Shown: one piece after another, positions 9,807 to 19,728 of the stretch | How positions within the stretch are numbered: the stretch's first letter is position 1 | How the letters are laid out: every line of letters begins with the position of its first letter | Assembly (NCBI RefSeq): GCF_000350225.1 | Contig: NW_005179274.1 | Span: 1 to 33,977, forward strand | Length of the DNA: 33,977 nt | Direction: 5' to 3' | Source: Chondrus crispus | Taxonomy: Eukaryota > Rhodophyta > Florideophyceae > Gigartinales > Gigartinaceae | Notes under the pieces: model-generated | What the model saw: the letters and a program-made list of their open reading frames with translations, nothing else | Told to the model about the DNA's origin: nothing | The model's database searches: none | Made by a program: the position numbers and the translations under genes

Positions 9807-12128
9807 GTGCGGTGGCAGGTCTCCTCACGCTTCCCTTGTCCCCCACAACGAACCTCCCAACTCACCCCACAGCACACCCCACGACTCACTCCACAACCAC
9901 CACTATCCACACCCTTCCTCACGCTTCTTCCCTTCTCTTTCCTCTTACCAATCCGATGGCAGATCAGCGCACGGAACAGGGACAGCCCCCACGCGAGCGG
10001 CCTCCCGTCTCGGGGCCCTTCTCCCGACGAGCGCGGGCCCTTGCGGCGCCCCCTAAGATCAGCCCCGGCTCCCCAGGTCGGAGAGTTGACCGTACTGAGG
10101 CAGTCGCCCGACTGGGTCGCAGCTGCGGGACGCCCCGCAACCGAAGGGGGAACTCAGCCGGCGCGGCGTGATCCATACACGGTGACGCCCTCGGCGGCGG
10201 CGACGCCGCCGACAGGTTGGCTTCGCGCCGGGGTGCGTTCCGTCCGGTCTCTGTTGCCAGGGAGCGATTTGGACCACCGGGCGTCACGGGGTGGTCGGAA
10301 CCTCTCGCACGGGCAACCGCCGATGACCGTCGATGCCTACATCGGTACGGCCTTCCCCGACTCCGCCCGGTTTCAGGCCATCCCGAGGCGGAGGGGCATC
10401 CGCACGCCCTCCCCTCGCGGACGAGTTTGTCAAGAACACCGCTCGGCTGCGTGGAGGACCCTTTGGCTCCATGCACCGCATCTGGTGATGGCCGACTCCC
10501 GTTCGAATCTCCTGTACGTCCGCTGCGCGGGCGAGGAGCAGTACCACGCGCAGTTTTTCGGTCTCTTCGAGCGGTTCGGCGGGGATGTGGATCCCAGGCC
10601 CGGCGTCCAACTGGTGGCCTTCCCCCGCCCGTTCGACCGGTGGTACAGTGTGGCCAACCGCGCCCGGTGGGGTGAGAATTCTGCCTAGGAGAGCCGACTG
10701 CGGTGGCGCCGCGTAGATGCCTATTTCCCCATGTGGCACAGCACGGAATTCTTCGCGGTCCCCCTGTCGCCCCGGGGTCAGTTATACCCCGTCTTACCGG
10801 ACGGATGGAGTAGCCTCGAGGCCCCGGAGTACCTCTATGTCCCCACGCCCAGCGTGCTGGCGTACGTCGCCGCACGCTGGATGCCGGTGGGTCCGTTCGG
10901 TCGGGAAGCCTCGGCGGGGACGCGCCGGCTGATCGATGCGATCATTCTTTTGGAATGGGCCGTCCTGGCCTTGCTGTGTTTTCTACACGCCGCACGGGAC
11001 GGCCATCCGTTTTTCACAAGGTGCCCGGACCCCCGCTTGGCAAGCCGGAATGCGAATGACCGCGACGAGCGGGGCTCACTCTTCCGGTTATCTCCGGGGC
11101 TTTTGCAGCTCATCCGGTCGGTCGGAGTGGCGGCCATCCTCGAGGGTGCGTCCTTCGACCCGACTGGCGCCGAGGCCATCCTCGACTTCTCCGAGCGGTT
11201 GGACTGGTCCCTCCCCGAGCGGGGCGACTTCGTCTGGTACAGTTGGGCCCGCGGTTGCTCCCTGCGGATGCTGCATTGGGATGGAACCTCGGCGGAGGCC
11301 GCCAACTGGTACGAGCCCCTGCCGGACGTGGATACCGCGTCATACGGCGCCGTCATTGCCTCGGGCGACGGATGGAGCGCGGCGGTCACCTCCGCCAGGG
11401 CCCCATTCGAGCCCTCGACCGAGTCGTTGCCGGTCACGGCTGCTCCGCTCTCGCCGATGCCGGGTACAACCGGCACCACGGAGGGTGTTCCAGTCGGTCC
11501 GTCGACGCCGCCCGAAGTGGCCGTGCCGGTGTCTGCGGACTCCCCGCGAGCCATGGAGGAGGGAGAGCCCGTGGCGGCATCTGCCCCGGTGGCGCCCCCT
11601 CCCTCCGACCCTACTGTAGAGCCGGCGGCGGTAAATCTGCCTGAGGTGGCACCTGCGTCGCCACCAGACTCCGCCGCTTTCCCCTTCAGCGATATGACCG
11701 GGACGGGGACTCAGACCCCTTCGGTGGTCGCTGATGAAGCCTCTAAGAGCGTACCGAATGGAAGGGCTCCCGCTGCGGTTCCGGACGCGCAGGCTGCCCT
11801 GCGCGCCCTGCAAGTGGAGTGCAGATATGCGGGTGTACCCGCGCCGCTCACTCTTGCAGCGGGTTTGACGTACGCGCGAGCTTGGCTGGTTGAGGTGACC
11901 CACCTCAAGGCGCGGGTGGCGGGCCTTCAGTTCGCGATCCGCCAGCGTGACACCGGCGAGGACCTTTTGCGGGGTGAGGCGATGGCTCGTATCCGCGCCG
12001 CTCAGGACCACCTCGCAGTATTGAGCGAGCAGGTGGCTGCCAAGAGACCGTACGGTTCGGTCGATGTCGACCCCGCGGGCACGACGCAGGGGACGGAGCC
12101 CTCCGCCAAGCGCCAACGTCGCGACTAA
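9807..12128 (+). pseudogene. Long antisense frame of the chromovirus, unknown protein (about 740 aa), one in-frame TAG
   Basis: It lies between integrase and 3' LTR but on the strand opposite to gag-pol. One frame is open from 9,807 to 12,128 apart from a TAG at 10,686-10,688. Sequence on both sides of the stop looks equally protein-like (WYSVANRARWGE before, LRWRRVDAYFPMWHS after). The likely start is the ATG at 9,956 (MADQRTEQGQPPRERP), after a CA/CT-rich leader; it lies in another frame, so an early frameshift is probable. From the second half: a Trp/Leu-rich region, a Pro/Ser/Thr/Ala-rich linker (about 11,400-11,700), a C-terminal coiled-coil-like helix (11,860-12,050), and a basic end AKRQRR that could be a nuclear signal. 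No family is recognised. Antisense frames in this position are known in some plant Ty3/gypsy lineages; I know of none in chromoviruses. Confidence 0.5.
9840..9955 (+). promoter_or_regulatory. CA/CT-rich leader of the antisense frame
   Basis: About 115 bases made nearly only of C, A and T (for example CACCCCACAGCACACCCCAC), ending in ACCAATCCG before the ATG at 9,956. Low-complexity pyrimidine-rich leaders of this kind are typical of 5' untranslated regions. This is an inference from composition and place. Confidence 0.35.
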
Positions 12129-12136
12129 GGCCGGTA

Positions 12137-12169
12137 CCGGAGGCGGGGAGAGTATCGAACCGCCTCCGG
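12137..12169. terminator. Hairpin just after the antisense frame
   Basis: A perfect 10-bp GC stem, CCGGAGGCGG at 12,137-12,146 with CCGCCTCCGG at 12,160-12,169, begins nine bases after the TAA of the antisense frame. It could shape the 3' end of that transcript. The function is inferred from position only. Confidence 0.35.
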
Positions 12170-12653
12170 GGACCAAGTCCCTTCCCTTCAGTAAATGAGT
12201 CCTTCTTCTCGTGGCTCCCTCCTTGGCCCTGTCGCTCGAGTTCGCGTCCTTCTTCTCCTGGCCCCTACGGGTTTCCCCGAATTTCATCCCTTCCAGCCGA
12301 TATCGGTAGTCCGTCGGCTCCGCGGGTCGCGATAGGTGGACCCGCAGTTTCCCGACGTGGTCCCTACGACGGCCGTTGCCCGCCCGCGGTCACTGCAGGG
12401 CGTCATCTCCGCGCAGAGGTGCGGTACCCCCGGCGTGGGGGAAGGTACCCCCTGCCCACGCATTTAAAAACGGGGCCATCCCTCTGGAAACAGGGGGGTT
12501 TCTAAAGAACGGTGGTACTGTATCCCGCTCTGGTCGAGGTAGGGCGGGGCCGTCCCCGTCCCCAAACCTCCCTGGCGGTCCATATGGGCGGTTTTTTCAA
12601 CATGGCACCCCCGGACGCGGGCGGACCCGGGGAGTGCAATGCCGTCAACGGGA

Positions 12654-12701
12654 GGGGGCTACGATTTTTTCCACCCCTCTAGGGAGGAAAACGTAGCCCC
12701 C
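12654..12701. repeat. Long imperfect hairpin
   Basis: The outer stem is GGGGGCTACG at 12,654-12,663 with CGTAGCCCCC at 12,692-12,701. Inside it TTTTCC can pair with GGAAAA. Most of the 48 bases can therefore fold. The role is unknown. Confidence 0.6.
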
Positions 12702-13478
12702 CTTTGGGCTTAATTAAAATCCGGCCATCGGAGTCACCTCCTTGCCATCCAGGGCCCTTCCGCGCCTGGTCAATCCGGCGCGGGGCAGCGGTAGCGCGCG
12801 GTTGCCCGCGGCTCTTGCGGTGGCGGGTTACTGCAACGGGTGCGGCCTGTGGCCTACTCCCCGGGTCGCCCGTCGAGGTGAGATCTTCCTGACTGCCTGG
12901 TCGGGGGTACGGCAGCGGGTTTTCCTCCGCGCTTCCATGTCGGGTCGACGCGTTCCGCGGCCCGACGGGCGGGCGACCGCACTATCGTCGTGACGGGTCA
13001 TTGCGGGGGCGGGTTCCCGTTCCGCCCGCAACACCCGGTGCGCGTACTCATTACCGGCTTGGGTCGAAACCGGCCTTTTCCTTGGTAATTTCCGCCTGCT
13101 TTTTCCTTGCGGTGGGTGGCTTTTCGGCGTTTTGACGAGCTCCGATTGGGTGTTCCCCTTCATCGGAGGCGCCGCGATCCGCCTCCGCTGCTCTGCGGAC
13201 TACATCCGCAGGGGCACGGTTTCTGCCATCCAATCGGTCTTGGGTCGCTGCGCCCTTGAGCGCCCGGCGAGGGCTCGCCATGACAGTATTTCCGCACCGG
13301 TATCCCCCCGTTGGGTCTTGTCCCCCGGGTGCTGACCCGGGCTCGGAAGAGGGCTTCACTTTTATCCACCCCGAGGGGGGTGAGACGTAGCCCGCCCGAG
13401 TGTTCCTTGGCCATCGCCGCGTCGGGTCGCTCCGCCCGCGGGTCCGTTCCATCCGCGCCTGGCCTGTCCCGTGCCGTT

Positions 13479-14122
13479 TTAGCGGTGGCGCGCGGTTGTC
13501 CGCGCGCGCCAGAAGCGGTCGATGAAGGGTTGCGGGAGGCCTTCGGCAGGTTCCCAGGTATCGTCCGGGGGGGTAAAACCATACCAGCGGACCTTGTACT
13601 GGGTGCCGCTGCGGGTCTCCCTGTGAGCGACCAAGTGGTCAACCGCGTACTCCGCTGGCGGCTCAGGTGTTCCCGCCGGTGGGTCCGTTGTCAGTGCGGC
13701 CACAGTGGGGTCGTGGGGTCCCCGCGGCATCTTGGTTACCCGATCGATGCTCACGCAGTTCGAGACCCCGTCTTGGTCGACGACCACTGTGGCCTCCGTG
13801 GCGGATTGGACCCGAAAAGGGCCTTCTGTTTTCGGTAAGAGCTTGACGGAGGGTCCTCCTCCGTTGCTCGGTAGGTCTCCCCGCTCGGCGCTCGTCAACG
13901 GCCGCGGTGGACGGTCCACGTAGACAATGTCTCCCACCGCGATGACCGGATGGAAGCACACCTTCTTATCGAAGTCGGCTTTGTACCTCCTCTGCGCCGC
14001 GGTTAGTTTCACCCGCGTGCGCTCGAGGGCACCCCGGTGCTTCCGCAACGTCGTGCGCTTGTACTGTACCGGGGTCCGCGGGTCTTCCGTGTGGGATCCG
14101 GCGTCTTGCGGTACAGTACCGG
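13479..14122 (-). pseudogene. Chromovirus integrase C-terminus with chromodomain
   Basis: This is the 3' end of pol, cut off from the integrase core by the copia insertion. At the ACCGG duplication the frame passes directly from LALPG (at 22,129) to TVPQDAGSH (below 14,118). A GPF-type segment follows (TEGPFRVQ), then a chromodomain near the end with YAVDHLVAHRE, YKVRWYGF and DTWEP. This keeps the aromatic residues that read methyl-lysine in chromodomains. In chromoviruses this domain steers integration to marked chromatin. The frame ends with TAA at 13,479. This segment itself has no lesion. Confidence 0.88.
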
Positions 14123-14480
14123 TGTGTCAATTTGTGCAACGTGTACAGTTTTGCAGCATACAGAGCATGGCAAGATGGAATGGGATAGTAGTAGTTGGAT
14201 GCATGAGGTACGAATTGATTAATCGAGGCAAGCGGCGCAAAGGACCAAAGGGTGCAAAGCAATCCCCATGCATGGGGTTTTAATTCACGTCTACGAGCTG
14301 TAGCGAAAAGCCGGCAATTGCATTGTCGACCAATGTAAGCGAGAATGGTAATTCAATGCAGGAGCGACGTGCTGTTCTCCTAGATAGTGATGTATATGGA
14401 GCGATAGAGACACTGGAAGCACTGGAGGGAAGGAGGCAGAGCGAGAGCGGAGGTGAAGAGCAAATACAGTGCAGAGAGTA
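14123..14480 (+). repeat. Copia 5' LTR, left piece
   Basis: The first 358 bp of the 454-bp LTR, matching 21,670-22,027. It contains a perfect 14-bp palindrome CCCCATGCATGGGG (14,264-14,277) that is also conserved in the other LTR. It ends at the TA target of the pogo-like insertion. Confidence 0.95.
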
Positions 14481-14507
14481 CCCTTCTCGGGGGCTAAATT
14501 TGGGACA
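14481..14507 (+). repeat. Left terminal inverted repeat of the pogo-like transposon
   Basis: 27 bp starting CCCTTCTCGGGGGCTAAA; it pairs with 16,884-16,910 except at position 15 (T here, C in the other). Confidence 0.95.
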
Positions 14508-14722
14508 CAATTTATGGGAACTCCCATAAATCGACAACAGTTCCCTTAAAGAGCCCTCGAATATATGCCGGGCAAGTGTCCTTGAGTCCCCAATACAAGT
14601 AAACTGAAACACGGCCCATTGGTGGGTTGTCAATCAAGACGTTTAAAATTCTTCGTTCTGCTTCCAGAGTGTTGAAATTTTCGAAAAGGGGTTTATTTGA
14701 GACAGTAGCCACTCTGAGTTAC

Positions 14723-16664
14723 TTAACAATTATTGTTACTTAAATGCATCAGAGTCTCCACAGCGTCCTGCGAACGGGATGGCGTCGACTGTCCAGTGCC
14801 CCGCGCGCTCTTTTCTGCCTTTCGGTTGCCTGTACATGAAGGGGAACGACACCTCTTGCCCAACTTCGCACGTGTCATCGCCTCCCTTTCCTCCTGCTTT
14901 CGGCGACGCAGTTCATCTCGCTCCATTTTCCCTTGCTCCCTTACCGCGTTTTTTGTGCTCGCGCCTCTGCCTTCGAACGGTTCTCTTCCTCCACTCGAAC
15001 CCGTTCAGCATTTGCTTCTTTGTCCTTTTGTCTGCGCCCCTCAATCAGGTCCCCAACTGTAAGGCACCGCGACGGTGCTTTGCACCCCAACACTCTCCTC
15101 GTCTCTCCGCCACATTGGGCGATTGGCCTTCGACTGATTCCAAATAATATCGAGTTGACAGAATCATTGTCAGCCAATGCAAGGCGGAGGCGTTTGATGG
15201 AATCTGTTTTGTCTGAAGTCTCAGTGAATATTGTCGTCAGTTTCCCCCATGTGTCACTGTCACTGAGCCTTTTTCGAACACTCTTAAGCGCCGACGTCGG
15301 TCCCTGCGTTGTCAATGCGATTGATTAGTGCTGTGCGGGTCTGTTCGCTTTCAAATGCTTCTGTCTTGAGTCTATCTAAGAATCGGTAGTCCATTGGTCA
15401 GATGCCTGTTTTCACGAAAGACTCCCTCACAATTGATGCTGTGACTGCAGCATGCCCCGCTACTGCAAGCTTTAGTTTAAATCCCATGGCATGTACATTG
15501 GTGGATGCCAATGACAAAAGCTCATCTCTGGTATTCCTGACCGCTTTCTGGAAGCTTTTGTTAATTTGATTATCGCAGAGTTGTAAAAAATGTGTTGTGT
15601 TTGCGGGGAGCACAACTACTTCTATGTTGTGCTTCCTCGCCTTTTCAAGCCACTCAATTCCCTTTCTCGACCCGTAGCCATCAAGGAACAAAATGTATGC
15701 TTTCTCCCTCGGGACTGCCTTTCGAACAAATTTATCAATATGTTCGATAATATGAGGCATCGTGTCCATTTCGACAGATCCCTTCTGTGTACATCTCAAA
15801 ACACGGTCCCTCGGAATCCAAGACTCGTCTGTTAACCAATGGGGAACGTTGTCTTTTGTGTACTCTTTCTTCGGAAGGGGTGCCATCCGTGACTGCATGA
15901 CGTTCTTTCCGCCTCCTACAGCGAAAAGGGGGGCAAGTTGGCCTGATGCTGACGCAATAAGAACAGCGGTCAAGTGCTTTGCTGAACCTTTAACATTGGC
16001 AATTGCACCGCCGTGGTTGCTGTTTGCCGAAGAGAAAACCTTAATTCGACGTCCAAACTCTCCGTCCACATGCGTTTCATCCATATTCCAGATTCTGTTG
16101 GATCGTTAAGGATTCCCGGATGACGCTGCTCCATGTTTTTGAGCGTTTCGGAAAAGGTTGGACGTGATAGTAGTTTTCGGCTTTTATCTTGATTGCTTCT
16201 TTATTTTCAGCGTTTCTGTAGACCAATTCTCTGTTCTGTGCGCGATACGTTCTTATAGCAGCTCGAGAAGGGATCCCATTAATATATCCTTGCCGACCAT
16301 CTGCACAAATTTCTTTTAATGTCGACTGTGGTGTTGGAACATCCACAGCAAATTCTCTTCTCGCCGCAGTAATTATGCGTTCGTTTAAAGCTTTAGACTC
16401 TTCATTCGTCCAGATAGTCTCTCGACCACGCCGGTTATTCAGAGGATTAAGTAGCTTTTCTAATTTTTCCTTGTCTTTGCCTTTCAGGCAAGTATGAATG
16501 CGACCTGCTGTGGACTTTGAAATTCCACAAATTGACGCGACATCCCTTACCGACCTTCCATTCCCTAAGAGAGTCAAGGCACGAGCCCGGCGTTGCTTCT
16601 CTTCTTCACCCTGCTTCTGGCGCCGGATATAGGCAGCCGTTTGACTGCGCATGGAATGTGGCAT
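14723..16664 (-). pseudogene. pogo-like transposase, frameshifted
   Basis: It starts with ATG at 16,664 (MPHSMRSQTA). The N-terminal HTH reads RSVRDVASICGISKSTAGRI, followed by an HTH/CENP-B-like region to about 16,130. The frame is lost between about 16,160 and 16,084, where two small frame changes are needed. From 16,084 the catalytic part continues: Asp in MDETHV, Asp in LFLDGYGSR, then NTTHFLQLCD carrying the third acidic residue. This is the DDE_1-type layout of pogo/Tigger. A TGA near 15,398 interrupts the C-terminus; further sequence downstream in shifted frames includes a Glu/Lys/Arg-rich helical tail (RRQKDKEANAERVRVEEENR and MERDELRRRKQEEREAM) to about 14,723. The transposase would bind the terminal repeats and cut at TA. 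Family is confident; function is lost. Confidence 0.85.
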
Positions 16665-16883
16665 GGTTGGTAATTTCAGGATTAAGCGGTAGACCGCCTC
16701 GTCAACGAGAGTATCTCGGGACAAAAAAAAACCGGTATCGTTTACCCGCCCAAACAGCCAGCCAGTTTGAATTCTGACGGGCTGTCGAATCCACGGCAAA
16801 CACTTGTATGCACAGTTGCGATTGATTAATAGCGTTGAGAAGCAGTTCATATCTGTTTAAGTTAGGTGTCCCAAGTTAAGCTC

Positions 16884-16910
16884 TGTCCCAAATTTGGCCC
16901 CCGAGAAGGG
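16884..16910 (-). repeat. Right terminal inverted repeat of the pogo-like transposon
   Basis: 27 bp ending CCCCCGAGAAGGG on the plus strand, followed by the TA duplication at 16,911-16,912. Confidence 0.95.
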
Positions 16911-17008
16911 TAGCATACTCGGGCTTTTCTGACTTCTGTATTCGCCACCAAGGACAGAACTGCTCCTACACTGCGCGCGACACCAGAATGTCTGAGCTGG
17001 TTCCCACA
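16911..17008 (+). repeat. Copia 5' LTR, right piece
   Basis: The last part of the LTR, matching 22,026-22,123 and ending GGTTCCCACA. The gag start codon candidate ATGTCTGAGC at 16,988 lies inside it. Confidence 0.95.
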
Positions 17009-18226
17009 GTTATGGGCCCAGGAGCAGATTCTGCTCCAAACAGCCTATATGACCCGCCAAAACCTCATGCAGAAACCGACAAGTTCATGTGGCGTCAAGC
17101 CGTACGTATTTGGGCACAGAAAATACGGTCGTTCGCAAAAGGCGGAGACAACAAAGCCAACAGTCTAGGGATTACACTGTACTCAGCCATGGACTACTCA
17201 TTCATCCAAGTTATCGATAGCGCCAATACAGCTAGTGAGCTCAAGCTCGTTTCGGACGACGATGAAGATAATGATGCTGTTGATCAGAAAGCTGTTATCG
17301 AAAAAATCATCCAGCTAGGTGCAAAGGACTCTGTTACAGATGGAGTGCGTAGACTAGTAAAGATGAGCCAGAAGATTCATTCACGCAAAAGACAGGAGAA
17401 TGAGACGTATGATTCATTTGCAGGGCGCTTTCGTCGTGTTGGTCAGACGTAATCCCTGCTATGCCGGTGATACATCTCAAGATAGCCAAATTTTTGCGAT
17501 GCTCCTCCTCCAGAACGCCAACTTACCATCCTCCACCTTCAATAACATTGTCAGTATCCTTATCGCGGATGCAAAAGATAAGAGTTGGTCGACCGTCCAG
17601 TACTTCAAAATTACGAAAGAAAAGTTTGCAGCAATTGAGAATAGTTTTGAGAATGCCATCGACATGTGGAAAAGTCCCTCACGCATCAAGTTTCCAACGA
17701 ACAGCAAGCTGTTGCCTCTCAGAAGGTCCAGGAATTATGGGATGCGCACAAACTCAATATCATGACCGCAAAGAAGAACAAATTTCGCTATGATACAGAG
17801 GAAAGGGCCCCATATGCTATATGCTTGAACGATGTAGTAGCCGCTTTGAAAGATGTGAAGTCTCAGGACATCACGCAAGACCAAAATCTGAAACCACCAC
17901 CACACACACCTGCCTCATCAGCCTATAACAACGCTGGCCGCCATGACGGAGGACGCTCCGGCACGATGATGACGAAGCGCCACTCCTATTAAGGTCGCAA
18001 TTTGAGTACCACGTACGAGCCATCCGGTCCGAGATTTAAGTTCAAAGCACGAATCCCCGCCAATACAGGTCCCAAAAGCAATACGCGATGCGTAGACTGC
18101 GGTAAACTCGGCCACTGGAAAAATGACCCCGAATGCAAGACCCGCAGAGACCCTAAGCGTATACGATTCGATACGGACAGAGTGAATAATGACGCTTTTA
18201 AACCTAGCAGTCAATATTTTCAATAA
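16988..18226 (+). pseudogene. Copia gag polyprotein, broken
   Basis: The first frame (16,988-17,452) has a capsid-like start with FMWRQAVRIWAQKIRSF. It shifts near 17,445 into the frame holding DSQIFAMLLLQNANLPSSTF. It shifts again near 17,670 into the frame with QELWDAHKLNIMTAKKNK, has a TAA at 17,990-17,992, and continues in the same frame to 18,226. The last part has a zinc knuckle CVDCGKLGHWKNDPEC (18,089-18,136), CX2CX4HX6C spacing, for RNA binding. The start may be the ATG inside the LTR (16,988) or the in-frame ATG in the primer-binding site (17,012). Two frameshifts and one stop make it non-functional. Confidence 0.8.
17009..17020 (+). promoter_or_regulatory. Copia primer-binding site, initiator-tRNA-Met anticodon region (half-tRNA priming)
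   Basis: Directly after the LTR the sequence is GTTATGGGCCCA, the exact complement of TGGGCCCATAAC found in the anticodon stem-loop of eukaryotic initiator Met tRNA. Drosophila copia and yeast Ty5 prime from the same internal tRNA fragment, unlike most LTR elements that use the tRNA 3' end. Confidence 0.8.
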
Positions 18227-19700
18227 AGGGGTTAGCGAAGCTCCGCGCTGACCCCAATCCGATTCTAGATGAAGGAGCCCCGACTTCATGGGATGGCATT
18301 GACGAGGCTACTTACCTCTGCGATACTCGTGGGAAAAGACTCAATCTCGATCCCCCACTTAGCAACCAGTCCCTTGGCTGGGGCAACGAGGGCATCAACG
18401 CCAAGCCAATCGTAGCTTCTTGGATACTTACTGTGATGAATACACGTGACAATCCGACGTCCTACACATTCCATCTGGTAGAAGGCAGCTCCCCGCTACT
18501 TATCGGTCTGGATGTGAAGGAATTTACCAATACTCTCAATCTTCTTAACGAGAAGTGCATCATAATCAAGCGTCCTTACGATGTAAGCCAGCGTTGCTTC
18601 CACACCGACATATCCCCAGAGGTGAGACGTGGCAATGCGGATAGACGGCTCCGCATAGCTGTCGCTATGCAGGCAAACGCCAACGTGAAGTCGCTCATGT
18701 CAAACCTGCAGCTAAATTCCCAACGCTCCCTACTGCTCTCTTCCAAGCAGATTCCTCGCTTCACACACGCACGACCACTTGAGGTCAAAGCGATATGCGT
18801 AAAAGCAGGTATATGAACTGAGACGCTTGATAAGGCGATTGACAAGGTTGACAAAGCCTGCGAGGTCTGCGTCCGAAATGGCCGCACACTCCCATCTAAG
18901 AAAATATCACACACGTTAATGAGGCATTCAACCAAGAGATCCAAGTAGACTTTACATACTGTGAAGTGCGCAAGAAAAGACGCATTCTTTTCGTCATCAC
19001 CGATACGGGCACTGGCTACACCGAAACAGCGATAGTCCAAAACAAAGACATGGACACAATTTTGAAGAAACTCGAAGTCGTTTGGATATGCGTACACGGG
19101 GCACCTCGAAACTTCTCTGCTGACGATGAGTACAATCGCAGGAAACTCATTAACTTCCTGCGTGTGCATGAAATTAATTGCAAACCACGGCCAGCACGCC
19201 GCCATAACAAAATCGGCATAGTTGAGCGCAAGAACGGGACCTTGAAGGACATCATTCGTAAATTAGACACCGATATCACCACGGCACAGCATGACACAAT
19301 TGTTGCTCGAGCAACGTTCCTGTCTAACGTGTTCTCAGGTTCACGACTAATGAGCTCGTTGGAGCTAGCACGGGGATACAGCCCTTCATTACTCGGGCTC
19401 CCAAGAACAGATGTCACAAAACAGCTTCTAGAGGCGCACGCGGCACAGGTCGCCACCAGAGCACTACAGAGACTTCTCCACTCTCGTGCACCAGATTCGC
19501 CAACACCCGAGATGTTCACCTTTAACGACGACGTATGGGTATTCTACAAAACGACAAAACAGAACGAGAAAGTGGAGTGAGTCCAGGCCAAGGTCGTCAA
19601 AGCCGAACCGCACCACCTCATTGCCCGTAGATCCCAACGCGTTCCGCCTATTCGTGTTGCATACGAAGACGTGCGTATCGCGCCTCAAGGACAACTAGCC
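18227..19700 (+). pseudogene. Copia protease and integrase, broken
   Basis: A protease remnant is suggested around 18,300-18,560 by SSPLLIGLDVKEF, the ILGxD-like strand of retropepsins; a clear DTGA/DSGA motif is not intact. The integrase follows: a CEVC pair (about 18,857) from the zinc-binding domain, then the core with Asp in QVDFTYC (about 18,946), Asp in FSADDEYNRRKL (about 19,125) and Glu in IGIVERKNGTLK (about 19,225), the DDE triad. The C-terminal part reads NDDVWVFYKTTKQ and stops at a TGA near 19,578. Several frame changes separate the pieces. Integrase before RT is what places this element in Ty1/copia. Confidence 0.8.
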
Positions 19701-19728
19701 CAGGAGCTCATGTCATGCTCCGTCGAAC

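Larger units (their letters stand above)
12129..13478. other. GC-rich spacer between the antisense frame and the end of integrase
   Basis: No gene can be supported on either strand; frames here are short or lie in GC-rich sequence without recognisable domains. Two hairpins are present, one at 12,137-12,169 and one at 12,654-12,701. It lies where the plus-strand antisense unit and the minus-strand gag-pol unit converge. Confidence 0.4.
14481..16910 (-). mobile_element. pogo-like (Tc1/mariner superfamily) DNA transposon
   Basis: 2,430 bp, inserted at a TA dinucleotide: TA at 14,479-14,480 and again at 16,911-16,912. The other copia LTR shows the empty site with a single TA (GAGAGTAGCATA). Terminal inverted repeats are 27 bp with one mismatch and begin CCCTTCTCGGGGGC. 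It encodes a pogo-type transposase on the minus strand that is frameshifted, so this copy is not autonomous. Confidence 0.95.

Noticed and set aside
9964..12287. Long minus-strand frames opposite the antisense gene (9,964-10,875 and 11,340-12,287), which would be in the sense direction of the chromovirus.
   Set aside because: They are Arg/Gly/Pro-rich, as expected from the complement of a GC-rich gene, and lack any domain; the plus-strand frame looks more protein-like. I hold this with moderate confidence.
13051..13642. Minus-strand frames after the chromodomain as an extension of pol or an extra sense gene.
   Set aside because: They overlap the chromodomain in another frame or lie in low-complexity GC-rich sequence, and no motif supports them.
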